Assembly (NCBI RefSeq): GCF_000170795.1
Contig: NZ_ABCM01000011.1
Coordinates: 124,001-188,000, forward strand
Origin: Pedobacter sp. BAL39
GTDB taxonomy: Bacteria > Bacteroidota > Bacteroidia > Sphingobacteriales > Sphingobacteriaceae
Direction of reading: 5' to 3'
DNA: 64,000 bases
The position numbers and the translations under genes were made by a program. Under the pieces are notes generated by a model. It made no database searches. It was not told the origin of the DNA and saw only the letters and a program-made list of their open reading frames with translations. Shown here one piece after another: positions 36,072-44,400 of the stretch. Position 1 is the first letter of the stretch. Each line of letters starts with the position of its first letter.

Positions 36072-37031
36072 ATGAAAAAGTATACATACACTGAAAAAAA
36101 AGACACCCGTTCCGGTTTTGGCGCCGGACTTCTTGAGGCCGGAAAAAAGAACCCGGAGGTAGTAGCTCTTTGCGCTGACTTAGTAGGTTCGTTAAAGATG
36201 GAAGCTTTTATTAAAGAGTTTCCGGAGCGTTTTTTCCAGATTGGTATCGCTGAGGCGAACATGATCGGCATTGCAGCAGGATTGACCATCGGCGGAAAAA
36301 TCCCTTTTACAGGAACTTTCGCCAACTTCTCTACAGGAAGGGTTTATGACCAGATCAGACAATCTGTTGCCTACTCTAACAAAAATGTAAAAATCTGTGC
36401 TTCTCACGCGGGCTTAACGCTTGGTGAAGATGGGGCGACACACCAGATTCTTGAAGATATAGGTTTGATGAAAATGCTTCCTGGCATGACCGTCATCAAC
36501 ACCTGCGACTACAACCAGACTAAAGCGGCAACCATTGCGATCGCTGAACATGAAGGACCGGTATACCTGCGTTTTGGACGTCCGGTGATCCCTGTGTTTA
36601 CAGATCCTGACCAGAAGTTCGAGATCGGAAAAGCATGGATGGTTAATGAAGGTACTGATGTAACGATCGTTGCTACAGGACACATGGTGTGGAAAGCCAT
36701 TGAAGCGGGTGAAAAGCTTGCGGAGCTCGGCATTGATGCAGAGATCATCAACATCCACACCATCAAACCTCTGGATGAAGAAGCTATTCTTAAATCTGTC
36801 AAAAAAACAGGCTCGGTAGTCACTTGCGAGGAACACAATAAATTTGGTGGTCTTGGTGAGAGCGTAGCCCGGTTATTGTCTACAGAATTCCCTGCCCCGC
36901 AGGAGTTTGTTGCTGTAAATGATAGCTTCGGAGAAAGCGGAACCCCTGATCAGCTGATGACCAAATACGGACTTGATACCGTAAATATTGTTGAAGCTGT
37001 TCAAAAGGTGATAAAAAGAGTAAAAAAATAA
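36072..37031 (+). CDS. Transketolase, C-terminal (pyrimidine-binding) subunit
   Basis: 319 residues. Contains the pyrimidine-binding domain (RFFQIGIAEANMIGIAAGL, catalytic Glu in this region) and the C-terminal Rossmann-like domain (TVIVATGHMVWKAIEAG). Forms the holoenzyme with the N-terminal subunit. Three bases separate its stop from the sigma factor start, a strong sign of cotranscription. Confidence 0.95.
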   Translation: MKKYTYTEKKDTRSGFGAGLLEAGKKNPEVVALCADLVGSLKMEAFIKEFPERFFQIGIAEANMIGIAAGLTIGGKIPFTGTFANFSTGRVYDQIRQSVAYSNKNVKICASHAGLTLGEDGATHQILEDIGLMKMLPGMTVINTCDYNQTKAATIAIAEHEGPVYLRFGRPVIPVFTDPDQKFEIGKAWMVNEGTDVTIVATGHMVWKAIEAGEKLAELGIDAEIINIHTIKPLDEEAILKSVKKTGSVVTCEEHNKFGGLGESVARLLSTEFPAPQEFVAVNDSFGESGTPDQLMTKYGLDTVNIVEAVQKVIKRVKK

Positions 37032-37034
37032 TAA

Positions 37035-37595
37035 ATGAAGCAGGTTGAAGATTCAGAAATATTAGAGAAGTTCTCTAATGGAAAAACAAAAAATGAAGCC
37101 TTTAACCTGCTTCTTCAAAAATACCAGCAAAAGATCTACTGGCACATCCGCCGGCTGGTGATTGACCATGATGATGCAGATGACCTGATCCAGGAAGTCT
37201 TTGTCAAAGTATGGAAAAACCTGGAAAAATTCCGCAGTGACTCCCAGCTGTATACCTGGATTTACAGGATCGCTACCAATGAATCTATTACCTTCCTGAA
37301 TAAGAAGAAACAGCGCAACAATACGCCGTTGGATGAGGTATCATCGGAGCTTTCGGAGTCTCTGGTGGCATCCAGCTATTTCAACGGCGACAAGGTGCAG
37401 CGCAAGCTGCAGGAGGCTTTGCTCACACTGCCGGAAAAGCAGCGGTTAATTTTCAACATGAAATACTTCGACGACCTTAAATATGAGGAGATCTCGGAGA
37501 TTACAGGAACTAGCGTAGGTGCCTTGAAAGCATCCTTTCATATCGCTGTAAAAAAAATTGAAGTTTTTATGCTAAATGAAGACATCACCTTTTAA
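37035..37595 (+). CDS. ECF-like sigma-70 family RNA polymerase sigma factor
   Basis: 186 residues. Region 2 is visible as HDDADDLIQEVFVKVWKNLEKF with the downstream YTWIYRIATNESITFLNKKK core-binding/-10 part, and region 4 as LPEKQRLIFNMKYFDDLKYEEISEITGTSVGALK. It lacks regions 1 and 3, as ECF sigmas do. It begins three bases after the transketolase gene and is followed 35 bases later by a one-TM protein likely to act as its anti-sigma, and then by a periplasmic Spy-like protein. The signal it responds to is unknown. Confidence 0.94.
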   Translation: MKQVEDSEILEKFSNGKTKNEAFNLLLQKYQQKIYWHIRRLVIDHDDADDLIQEVFVKVWKNLEKFRSDSQLYTWIYRIATNESITFLNKKKQRNNTPLDEVSSELSESLVASSYFNGDKVQRKLQEALLTLPEKQRLIFNMKYFDDLKYEEISEITGTSVGALKASFHIAVKKIEVFMLNEDITF

Positions 37596-37630
37596 ACCTT
37601 TTGTATCGGATTGACTCAATATAAACAGCA

Positions 37631-38272
37631 ATGGAAAATAAGTTAGAAAATGAGGAATGGATGAGTGGTACTCCGGAGGGTTATTTTGACAGCCTCTCCG
37701 AACGTATCCGTCAATCTGTCTTTCTGGACGACCTGAGGGCTAAAGTTGCGGACGGTGGTTTCATCACACCCGACAATTATTTCGAGGCCCTTCCGGAGGT
37801 GATTCATGGAAATTCATTTTTGGAACAGCTGAAAGGCAGCAGCCCCGTTGAAACTGCGGGCTTCATAACGCCTGAAGGTTATTTCTCCGGCTTATCATCC
37901 AGGATCGTTGCGCAGGCACACGATGATAATGATGACCTGAATGAAGTTACGATGGCAGTACAGGCGCCTTCAAAACATGCAGTCAAAATCGTCAGGTTGT
38001 GGCATTCCAGTTTTCTTAAATATGCTTCTGCTGCTTGTTTTATCTTACTGAGTGCTGCTGGTTTATACTTCTATCAGCAGAAACCTGAGCCTGTAGTTAA
38101 CTATGCGGAGCTGGCAAATGAGCAGATGTTGTATGATATTGATGAACATGTGATTATTGAGCACATACAAGCCGCCAGCATGGAAGAAGAACAACCAGTG
38201 GTGGCTACCGCTGATCTGGAGAATTATATTCTTACCAACTACAGCCAGAATGATATAGCTTCTGACTTATAA
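37631..38272 (+). CDS. Probable anti-sigma protein with a triplicated motif and one membrane helix
   Basis: 213 residues, not recognised as a named family. The cytosolic N-terminal half contains three copies of a short motif of form TP-x-x-YF-x-x-L: residues 14-23 (TPEGYFDSLS), 46-54 (TPDNYFEAL), 80-88 (TPEGYFSGL), about 33 residues apart, each followed by a helix. One membrane helix is at about 129-147. The ~65-residue C-terminal part, probably periplasmic, is acidic and rich in Asp/Glu. Topology and position after a sigma gene fit an anti-sigma factor, but there is no ZAS zinc motif, so the role is inferred from context. Confidence 0.75.
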   Translation: MENKLENEEWMSGTPEGYFDSLSERIRQSVFLDDLRAKVADGGFITPDNYFEALPEVIHGNSFLEQLKGSSPVETAGFITPEGYFSGLSSRIVAQAHDDNDDLNEVTMAVQAPSKHAVKIVRLWHSSFLKYASAACFILLSAAGLYFYQQKPEPVVNYAELANEQMLYDIDEHVIIEHIQAASMEEEQPVVATADLENYILTNYSQNDIASDL

Positions 38273-38281
38273 ATACCTAAA

Positions 38282-38728
38282 ATGAAATATTACATCGTTA
38301 CAGCTTTTATGTTTATGTTACCTTTTTTCGCTGCAGCACAGGGACAGAGGTCAAATGAGATAGAAGCTTACCGCATCAGCTACCTTACACAAAAACTGGA
38401 CTTGTCGCCGGAGGAAGCCCGTGTATTCTGGCCGATCTACAACGACTTCCAGAAGGAGCAGTCGGCATTGCGGAAGGTGCGTATGCAGAATATGATCAGC
38501 TTCAAGAAACTGACGGAGATCGAGGAAATGTCTGACACGGAAATTCAATCGCTGATTGTCAATGAGCTGAACTTCAAACAGGGAGAGCTGGCCATTGAAA
38601 AGAAATACTACTATCGCCTCAAATCCAGTCTGCCGATAAAAGTGGTTGGAAAATATTATAGGGCTCAGGAAACTTTCAAAAGAGAACTGCTGTCAAGATA
38701 CAAAAACACGAGACCTGAGCGGAATTAA
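38282..38728 (+). CDS. Periplasmic Spy/CpxP-like helical protein
   Basis: 148 residues. Signal peptide to FFAAAQ. The rest is alpha-helical and highly charged: YRISYLTQKLDLSPEEARVFW resembles the LTxxQ-type helix of Spy/CpxP family chaperones (L-T-Q ... L-S-P-E), although the second LTxxQ is not clear. It sits nine bases after the probable anti-sigma gene in the same run, so it may be the periplasmic sensor or effector of that system. Assignment to the Spy fold is by helical pattern only. Confidence 0.7.
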   Translation: MKYYIVTAFMFMLPFFAAAQGQRSNEIEAYRISYLTQKLDLSPEEARVFWPIYNDFQKEQSALRKVRMQNMISFKKLTEIEEMSDTEIQSLIVNELNFKQGELAIEKKYYYRLKSSLPIKVVGKYYRAQETFKRELLSRYKNTRPERN

Positions 38729-38743
38729 TTTGTATTTTTGGGG

Positions 38744-39934
38744 ATGCTTACACAACGTCAGTTATTCCTTCAACACAACGCTCAAACCACATTAGACCCC
38801 TTACTTTTAGAATTTGTGAAGGCCAGTGGAATGTATCTTTATGATACCACAGGCAAGAGACACATGGACCTGATTGCTGGCATCGGTGTGAGCAATGTAG
38901 GACATTGCCATCCTGCTGTAGTCGGGGCGGTAAAGGCCCAGGCTGAACAATACATGCACATCATGGTGTATGGTGAATTTGTACAAAGCCCACAGGTGGA
39001 CTTTGCAAAGGCACTTGCCGACATACTGCCTCCAAACCTCAATTGCACTTATTTTGTCAACTCCGGTGCCGAAGCTGCAGAGGGCGCTATGAAACTCGCC
39101 AAGAGATATACCCAACGCACAGAGATCATCTCTTGCCACCATTCCTACCATGGGAGTACCCAGGGTGCATTGAGCCTTATGGGCAACGAGGATTTTAAAC
39201 AGGCGTACCGACCGCTCCTGCCCGATATCAGTTTTATTCAATACAATGTTGAGGAAGATCTTTCCAGAATCACTGAGCGCACCGCAGCGGTGTTTGTAGA
39301 AACCATCCAAGGCGAAGCGGGCATCCGTGTGGCCGATAAAGATTATTTCAATGCCTTACGGTCACGCTGCACAGCCACGGGGACATTGCTGGTGTTGGAT
39401 GAGATCCAATGCGGCTTTGGACGCACGGGAAAGATGTTCGGATTTGAACATTTTGACATTGTGCCAGACATCCTGCTACTAGCCAAAGGTATCGGCGGTG
39501 GTATGCCGATTGGTGCGTTCATCAGTTCAACAGAAATTATGGCTTCATTGACCACCAATCCAATCCTCGGCCACATCAGCACCTTCGGCGGACACCCGGT
39601 AAGCTGTGCTGCTGGCTTAGCAACGCTGCAGACCATTCTCCGGGAAGATCTGGTATCAGGTGTACAGGAAAAAGGAGATCTGTTTAAACAACTACTGGTT
39701 CATCCTTCCATCCTGGAGGTAAGGGGTAAAGGACTGATGATTGCGGTAGAATTTGAGAATTTTGAATTCAACAAAAAGGTAATTGATGCCTGTATTGCTG
39801 ACGGTGTGATCAGCGACTGGTTCCTGCACTGCAGCAATTCCATGCGCATTGCTCCTCCACTCATCATCAACAAAGATGAAATTGAAACGGCATGTAACAT
39901 CATATTGAAACATGTTCAGGCTTTTTCAAATTAA
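38744..39934 (+). CDS. Class III (omega) aminotransferase, acetylornithine/ornithine-type
   Basis: 396 residues from the ATG (an upstream in-frame TTG two codons earlier is not needed). PLP-binding Lys248 lies in LLAKGIGGGMPIGAF; the coenzyme-phosphate region YFVNSGAEAAEGAMK and Asp219 in LDEIQCGFGRTG are intact. The closest family is the aspartate aminotransferase-type class III group (acetylornithine, ornithine or GABA aminotransferases); the donor cannot be assigned. It starts 15 bases after the Spy-like gene; TATTTTTG just upstream (38733-38740) could give a separate promoter. Confidence 0.9.
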   Translation: MLTQRQLFLQHNAQTTLDPLLLEFVKASGMYLYDTTGKRHMDLIAGIGVSNVGHCHPAVVGAVKAQAEQYMHIMVYGEFVQSPQVDFAKALADILPPNLNCTYFVNSGAEAAEGAMKLAKRYTQRTEIISCHHSYHGSTQGALSLMGNEDFKQAYRPLLPDISFIQYNVEEDLSRITERTAAVFVETIQGEAGIRVADKDYFNALRSRCTATGTLLVLDEIQCGFGRTGKMFGFEHFDIVPDILLLAKGIGGGMPIGAFISSTEIMASLTTNPILGHISTFGGHPVSCAAGLATLQTILREDLVSGVQEKGDLFKQLLVHPSILEVRGKGLMIAVEFENFEFNKKVIDACIADGVISDWFLHCSNSMRIAPPLIINKDEIETACNIILKHVQAFSN

Positions 39935-39947
39935 CTGACTCGCTACC

Positions 39948-39985
39948 AGCTGATCATTTCATCTCAAATGATCAGCTCATTTTTT
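39948..39985 (+). terminator. Terminator of the aminotransferase gene, overlapping the DUF58 stop
   Basis: AGCTGATCATTT (39948-39959) pairs with AAATGATCAGCT (39966-39977), 6-nt loop, followed by a T tract ending at 39985. The right arm contains the stop codon of the convergent DUF58 gene. Confidence 0.85.
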
Positions 39986-40892
39986 GTCTTTTGATCAGAT
40001 AAGCTTGTAAAACCGGATGAAAGCCTTCGGCAATATCGGCATCGATCATATCAATTTTATACTGACTACACTTCAGCGCAATGGTTTGCAGGTAACTGCC
40101 CATCCGCGACAGGTATTTGTCTTTAATCTGTGAGGTATGTGCTTTCAATACCGCACCGGTTTCCATATCCACAAACTGGTAAGGTCTGTTTTCAAATTGA
40201 AAATCGACTTCCTTGGATTTGTCGGTCACATTAAAAACAATGACTTCATGTTTGTTGAACTTCAGGTGCTGCAAAGCAGAAAACAAAGCTTCAACATGGC
40301 CTTCGTCGTGGATGGTATTTAACATATCACTGAAGATAACAACCAGTGAGCGCTTGTGGATCAGTTCCGCGATCTGGTGTAATGCCTGCGCCACATTGGT
40401 CTGCACATTGAGTGACTCTACCTGCAGCAGTCGCTCCAGCTCATTAAATAGATACTTCTGATGGGTGGTCGTCGATTTCGCCTGGGTATTGAGTAATAAG
40501 TGATCGGTGAACAAGCTTAAGCCGAAGGCATCTCTTTGTCTTTTCAACAGATAGATCAACGCAGCGGCAGCCTGTACAGAAAAGTGAAGTTTATTGTATT
40601 CTTTATTTGGAAAGTACATGGATGAGGATACATCAACAATAAACTGGCAGCGCAGATTGGTTTCCTCTTCATAACGTTTACTAAAGAGCTTGTCTGTCTT
40701 TGCAAACAACTTCCAGTCGATATTCTTGACGCTATCTCCGGAATTATAGAGCCGATGCTCTGCAAACTCCACCGAAAACCCGTGAAAGGGGCTTTTGTGC
40801 AGGCCGGTAATGAAACCTTCCACTACCTGCCGGGCAAGCAATTCGAGGTTTCCGCTGAAATGGGAGGCCGATTCATCTATGGTAGACTGCAT
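39972..40892 (-). CDS. DUF58 (von Willebrand A-like) domain protein
   Basis: 306 residues, no signal or membrane segment. The DUF58 signature KNIDWKLFAKTDKLFSKRYEEE is followed by a vWA-like MIDAS start FIVDVSSSM (DxSxS). DUF58 proteins are usually encoded with MoxR AAA+ ATPases and vWA-containing membrane proteins; none is adjacent here, so the partners are elsewhere or the gene acts alone. It is convergent with the aminotransferase gene and codirectional with trxA, from which it is separated by a terminator. Confidence 0.88.
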   Translation of the reverse strand: MQSTIDESASHFSGNLELLARQVVEGFITGLHKSPFHGFSVEFAEHRLYNSGDSVKNIDWKLFAKTDKLFSKRYEEETNLRCQFIVDVSSSMYFPNKEYNKLHFSVQAAAALIYLLKRQRDAFGLSLFTDHLLLNTQAKSTTTHQKYLFNELERLLQVESLNVQTNVAQALHQIAELIHKRSLVVIFSDMLNTIHDEGHVEALFSALQHLKFNKHEVIVFNVTDKSKEVDFQFENRPYQFVDMETGAVLKAHTSQIKDKYLSRMGSYLQTIALKCSQYKIDMIDADIAEGFHPVLQAYLIKRQKMS

Positions 40893-40924
40893 AATATAGA
40901 TTTGGAAACGTGTAGTGTAAATAT

Positions 40925-40956
40925 AAAAAAAGCGTTCATAGAATTATGAACGCTTT
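40925..40956 (-). terminator. Rho-independent terminator of trxA
   Basis: AAAGCGTTCATA (40929-40940) pairs with TATGAACGCTTT (40945-40956), 4-nt loop. On the minus strand it is followed by TTTTTT. It lies 24 bases after the trxA stop. Confidence 0.88.
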
Positions 40957-40979
40957 AGCAAAGAGTATCTGGAGTTGAA

Positions 40980-41297
40980 TTACAACTGTTTCTCTAATTT
41001 TTGGGCCAATACCGATTTAGGCACTGCTCCTACTTGTTTGTCAACAACTTCACCGTTTTTGAAATACAATAAAGCCGGGATATTACGGATACCAAACTGA
41101 GTAGAGATCTGCGGATTGTTATCCACGTTCACTTTACCAACGATTGCTTTACCGTCGTACTCTTTCGAGATTTCATCCACTACTGGTCCAACCATGCGAC
41201 AAGGACCGCACCATTCTGCCCAAAAATCAACCAAAACGGGTTTATCTGATTTTAACACAAGCTCCTCGAAGTTTGCATCTGTAATTTCCAAAGCCAT
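40980..41297 (-). CDS. trxA: Thioredoxin
   Basis: 105 residues, exact thioredoxin size. Active site WC30GPC33 in [11 protein letters not shown], cis-Pro in RNIPALLYF, and conserved VNVDNNPQ. It reduces disulfides in cytosolic enzymes such as ribonucleotide reductase and the Bcp peroxidase encoded nearby. A -7 box TATCTTTG is on the minus strand at 41380-41373. It has its own terminator, so it is transcribed alone. Confidence 0.96.
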   Translation of the reverse strand: MALEITDANFEELVLKSDKPVLVDFWAEWCGPCRMVGPVVDEISKEYDGKAIVGKVNVDNNPQISTQFGIRNIPALLYFKNGEVVDKQVGAVPKSVLAQKLEKQL

Positions 41298-41423
41298 AAT
41301 TTTATTTTATTTAATAGTTTTCAATTTATTCTTACCTGCTGATCAATCTCTTATTGTGAACAGATAAAGACACAAAGATATAATCAATTGTAATGCCATC
41401 CGATTATCCGTGCCAATATGACA

Positions 41424-44400
41424 TTAGTTCAACTTAGGGTTAACGTTCAGTGCCGCCAATTGTTCTAAAAATGTGTTACTAGGATTGATTTTCATCGATT
41501 TGGAAGGCAGCTTCACATTGACGTTTTGCTCCCTGTCAAAAACGTCAAATAACAACTGACAATTCTGGCTATCGGTGCTGATCTTGTTCTCTTCGAGAAT
41601 GGCATGTATTTTTATCATGAAGTCATCATTGATCCTTTCCAGCGGGATCTGTATCGTGACACTCTTCGCCAGCTTGTCGCGGAGCTCAGACATCAGGTTG
41701 ATGGAAGTAATCTTAAACTCCCAGTCGCCCTCTTTCCGGAACCGCTCTCCCACCCTTCCGCGGATCTGCAGGAAATATCCATCAGTCATGAACTGCTTGA
41801 ACTTAATAAAGTCGTCCCCAAACAAGGCCAGTTCGCAGGTATCATCGTAGTCCTCAAAGGTGATGATCCCGAAAGGTTTCCCCGTCTTGGTAATACGCTG
41901 TGTAGCCAACACGACCAATCCACCGACAACCAGCTCTCTATTTTTGATGGTTTCAAATTCAGCGAGCACCTCCTCGTTGGAGTCTCCGGTGCGGATTTTA
42001 TTGACGAGCGAAAGGTGTTTTACCTTATGCTGACAGAACTCCTTCAGTTCCAGTTTATAGTTGTCCAGAGGATGACCGCTCAGGAAGATCCCGATGGCAT
42101 CTTTCTCATATTTCAGCCGGTCGATCAGGCTCCACTCCGGTGCCACAGGCAGACTCGGCTCAGAGATCATCATATCTGCCGCTGCCGCCCCAAATAGAGA
42201 AGATTGTGAGGAAGCTTCATTATTTTGAAAATCATTGGCAAACTTGATCATTTTCTCAATACCATTCATTTTGTCATTGATACCCACAAAAAAATACTGC
42301 GCCCTGTGGTAAGAGAAACAGTCGAAGGCCCCACTATATACAAAACTTTCATAAGCCTTCTTGTTGACCGTGCGTGTATTGGAGCGTTTGGCAAAATCGT
42401 AGACACTTTTGTAGAGGCCAGATTCGTTCCTTTCGATGATGATGCTTTCAACAGCCTTATCACCAACGCCTTTAATTCCGGACAAACCGAAACGCACCTG
42501 CCCACTAATATTTACGGAGAACTTGATGTCAGACTCATTGACGTCAGGGCCAAGAACGGAAACGCCCATCTGTTTACATTCTTCCATGAAGAATGCCACC
42601 TGCTTGATGTCGCTCATGTTGTTGGAAAGTACCGCCGCCATATATTCCGCAGGGTAATGCGCTTTGAGGTAAGCAGTCTGGTAGGCGATCCATGCATAAC
42701 AGGTGGAGTGAGATTTGTTGAAGGCATAAGAGGCGAATGCTTCCCAGTCTTTCCAGATCTTCTCCAGGATGCTTGCCTGATGTCCTTTCTCTGCCGCCTG
42801 AGCGATAAACTTAGGCTTCATCTTATCCAGTACATCCTTTTGCTTTTTACCCATGGCCTTACGCAGTACGTCGGCCTCACCTTTGGTGAAACCGGCGAGC
42901 TTCTGTGACAAGAGCATTACCTGCTCCTGGTATACGGTAATCCCGTAGGTTTCTTTCAGGTATTCCTCGCAGGCATCCAAATCGTATTTGATTTCTTCCT
43001 CACCATTTTTGCGGCGTACGAAACTCGGGATGTACTCCAATGGTCCCGGCCGATAAAGCGCATTCATCGCAATCAAATCGCCGAATACAGTAGGTTTCAG
43101 CTCCTTCATGTATTTCTGCATTCCGGTAGACTCGTATTGAAAGATTCCTATTGTTTCACCACGCTGGAAGAGCTCATAGGTTTTCGCATCATCAATTGGA
43201 AAGTTATCAGGATCCAGATCGATGTTGTGACGGAATTTGACCAGCTTCACGGTATCCTTGATCAGGGTTAAGGTCTTTAACCCCAGGAAGTCCATCTTCA
43301 GCAAACCAGCACTCTCCACCACAGAGTTATCAAACTGAGTGACATAGAGGTCTGAATCTTTCGCTGTGGAGACGGGCACAAAGTTGGTAATGTCACTCGG
43401 TGTGATGATGACACCACAGGCATGGATTCCCGTATTCCGCAGCGATCCTTCCAGAATCTGTGCCTGTTCAAGTGTCTTGGCACCAAGGTCGTTGTTGGTG
43501 GCCAGCATTTTCAGCTCGACAACCTTTTCATATTCATCAGGACGCAAGGCGCCTTTCAGCGTTTTTTCATCCAGATTGAATATTTTCGCCAGCTTCATGT
43601 TAGGAATCAGCTTGGCAATCTTCTCTGCCTCAAACAGGGGCAGGTCAAGTACCCGTGCGGTATCCTTTACGGAAGACTTGGCCGCCATGGTACCGTAGGT
43701 GATGATCTGTGCTACCTGGTTGGCACCATATTTCTTAATGACGTAGTCCATGACCCTTCCACGACCCTCATCATCAAAGTCAATGTCAATATCGGGCATG
43801 GATACCCTGTCCGGATTCAGGAAACGCTCGAAAAGTAGGTCGTACTTGATCGGATCAATATTGGTGATCCCCAGACAGTAGGCTACCGCAGATCCTGCTG
43901 CAGATCCCCTTCCAGGCCCTACGGACACATCAAGGTTCCTTGCCTCGGCAATAAAATCCTGTACGATGAGGAAATATCCGGGATATCCTGTTTTCTCAAT
44001 TGTTTGCAATTCAAAGTCCAGACGCTCGGCAATGTCGTCGGTGATCTCACCATACCTCTTTTTTGCTCCTACATAAGTCAGGTGGCGCAGGAATTTGTTC
44101 TCCCCACGTTTTCCGCCATCTTCCTCATCTTCTGCCACAAGAAACTCCTCAGGGATATCGAACTTGGGTAACAACACCTCCCGGGCAAGTTTGTAGGACT
44201 CTATTTTATCGATGACTTCTTTAATGTTGAGAATCGCTTCCGGCACATCTGCAAAGAGGTTTTTCATCTCTTCCGGCGACTTAAAATAATATTCCTGATT
44301 GGGCAGACCATAGCGGAAGCCACGGCCACGCCCGATTGGAGTCGCCTGCTTTTCACCGTCTTTTACACACAACAAAATATCGTGGGCATTTGCATCTTTT

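Noticed and set aside
36060..36075. Split transketolase as a disrupted gene
   Set aside because: Two-gene transketolases are normal in many bacteria and both subunits are intact.
41604..42908. Plus-strand open frames of 197 and 227 codons
   Set aside because: They lie entirely within dnaE on the other strand and lack any family signature.
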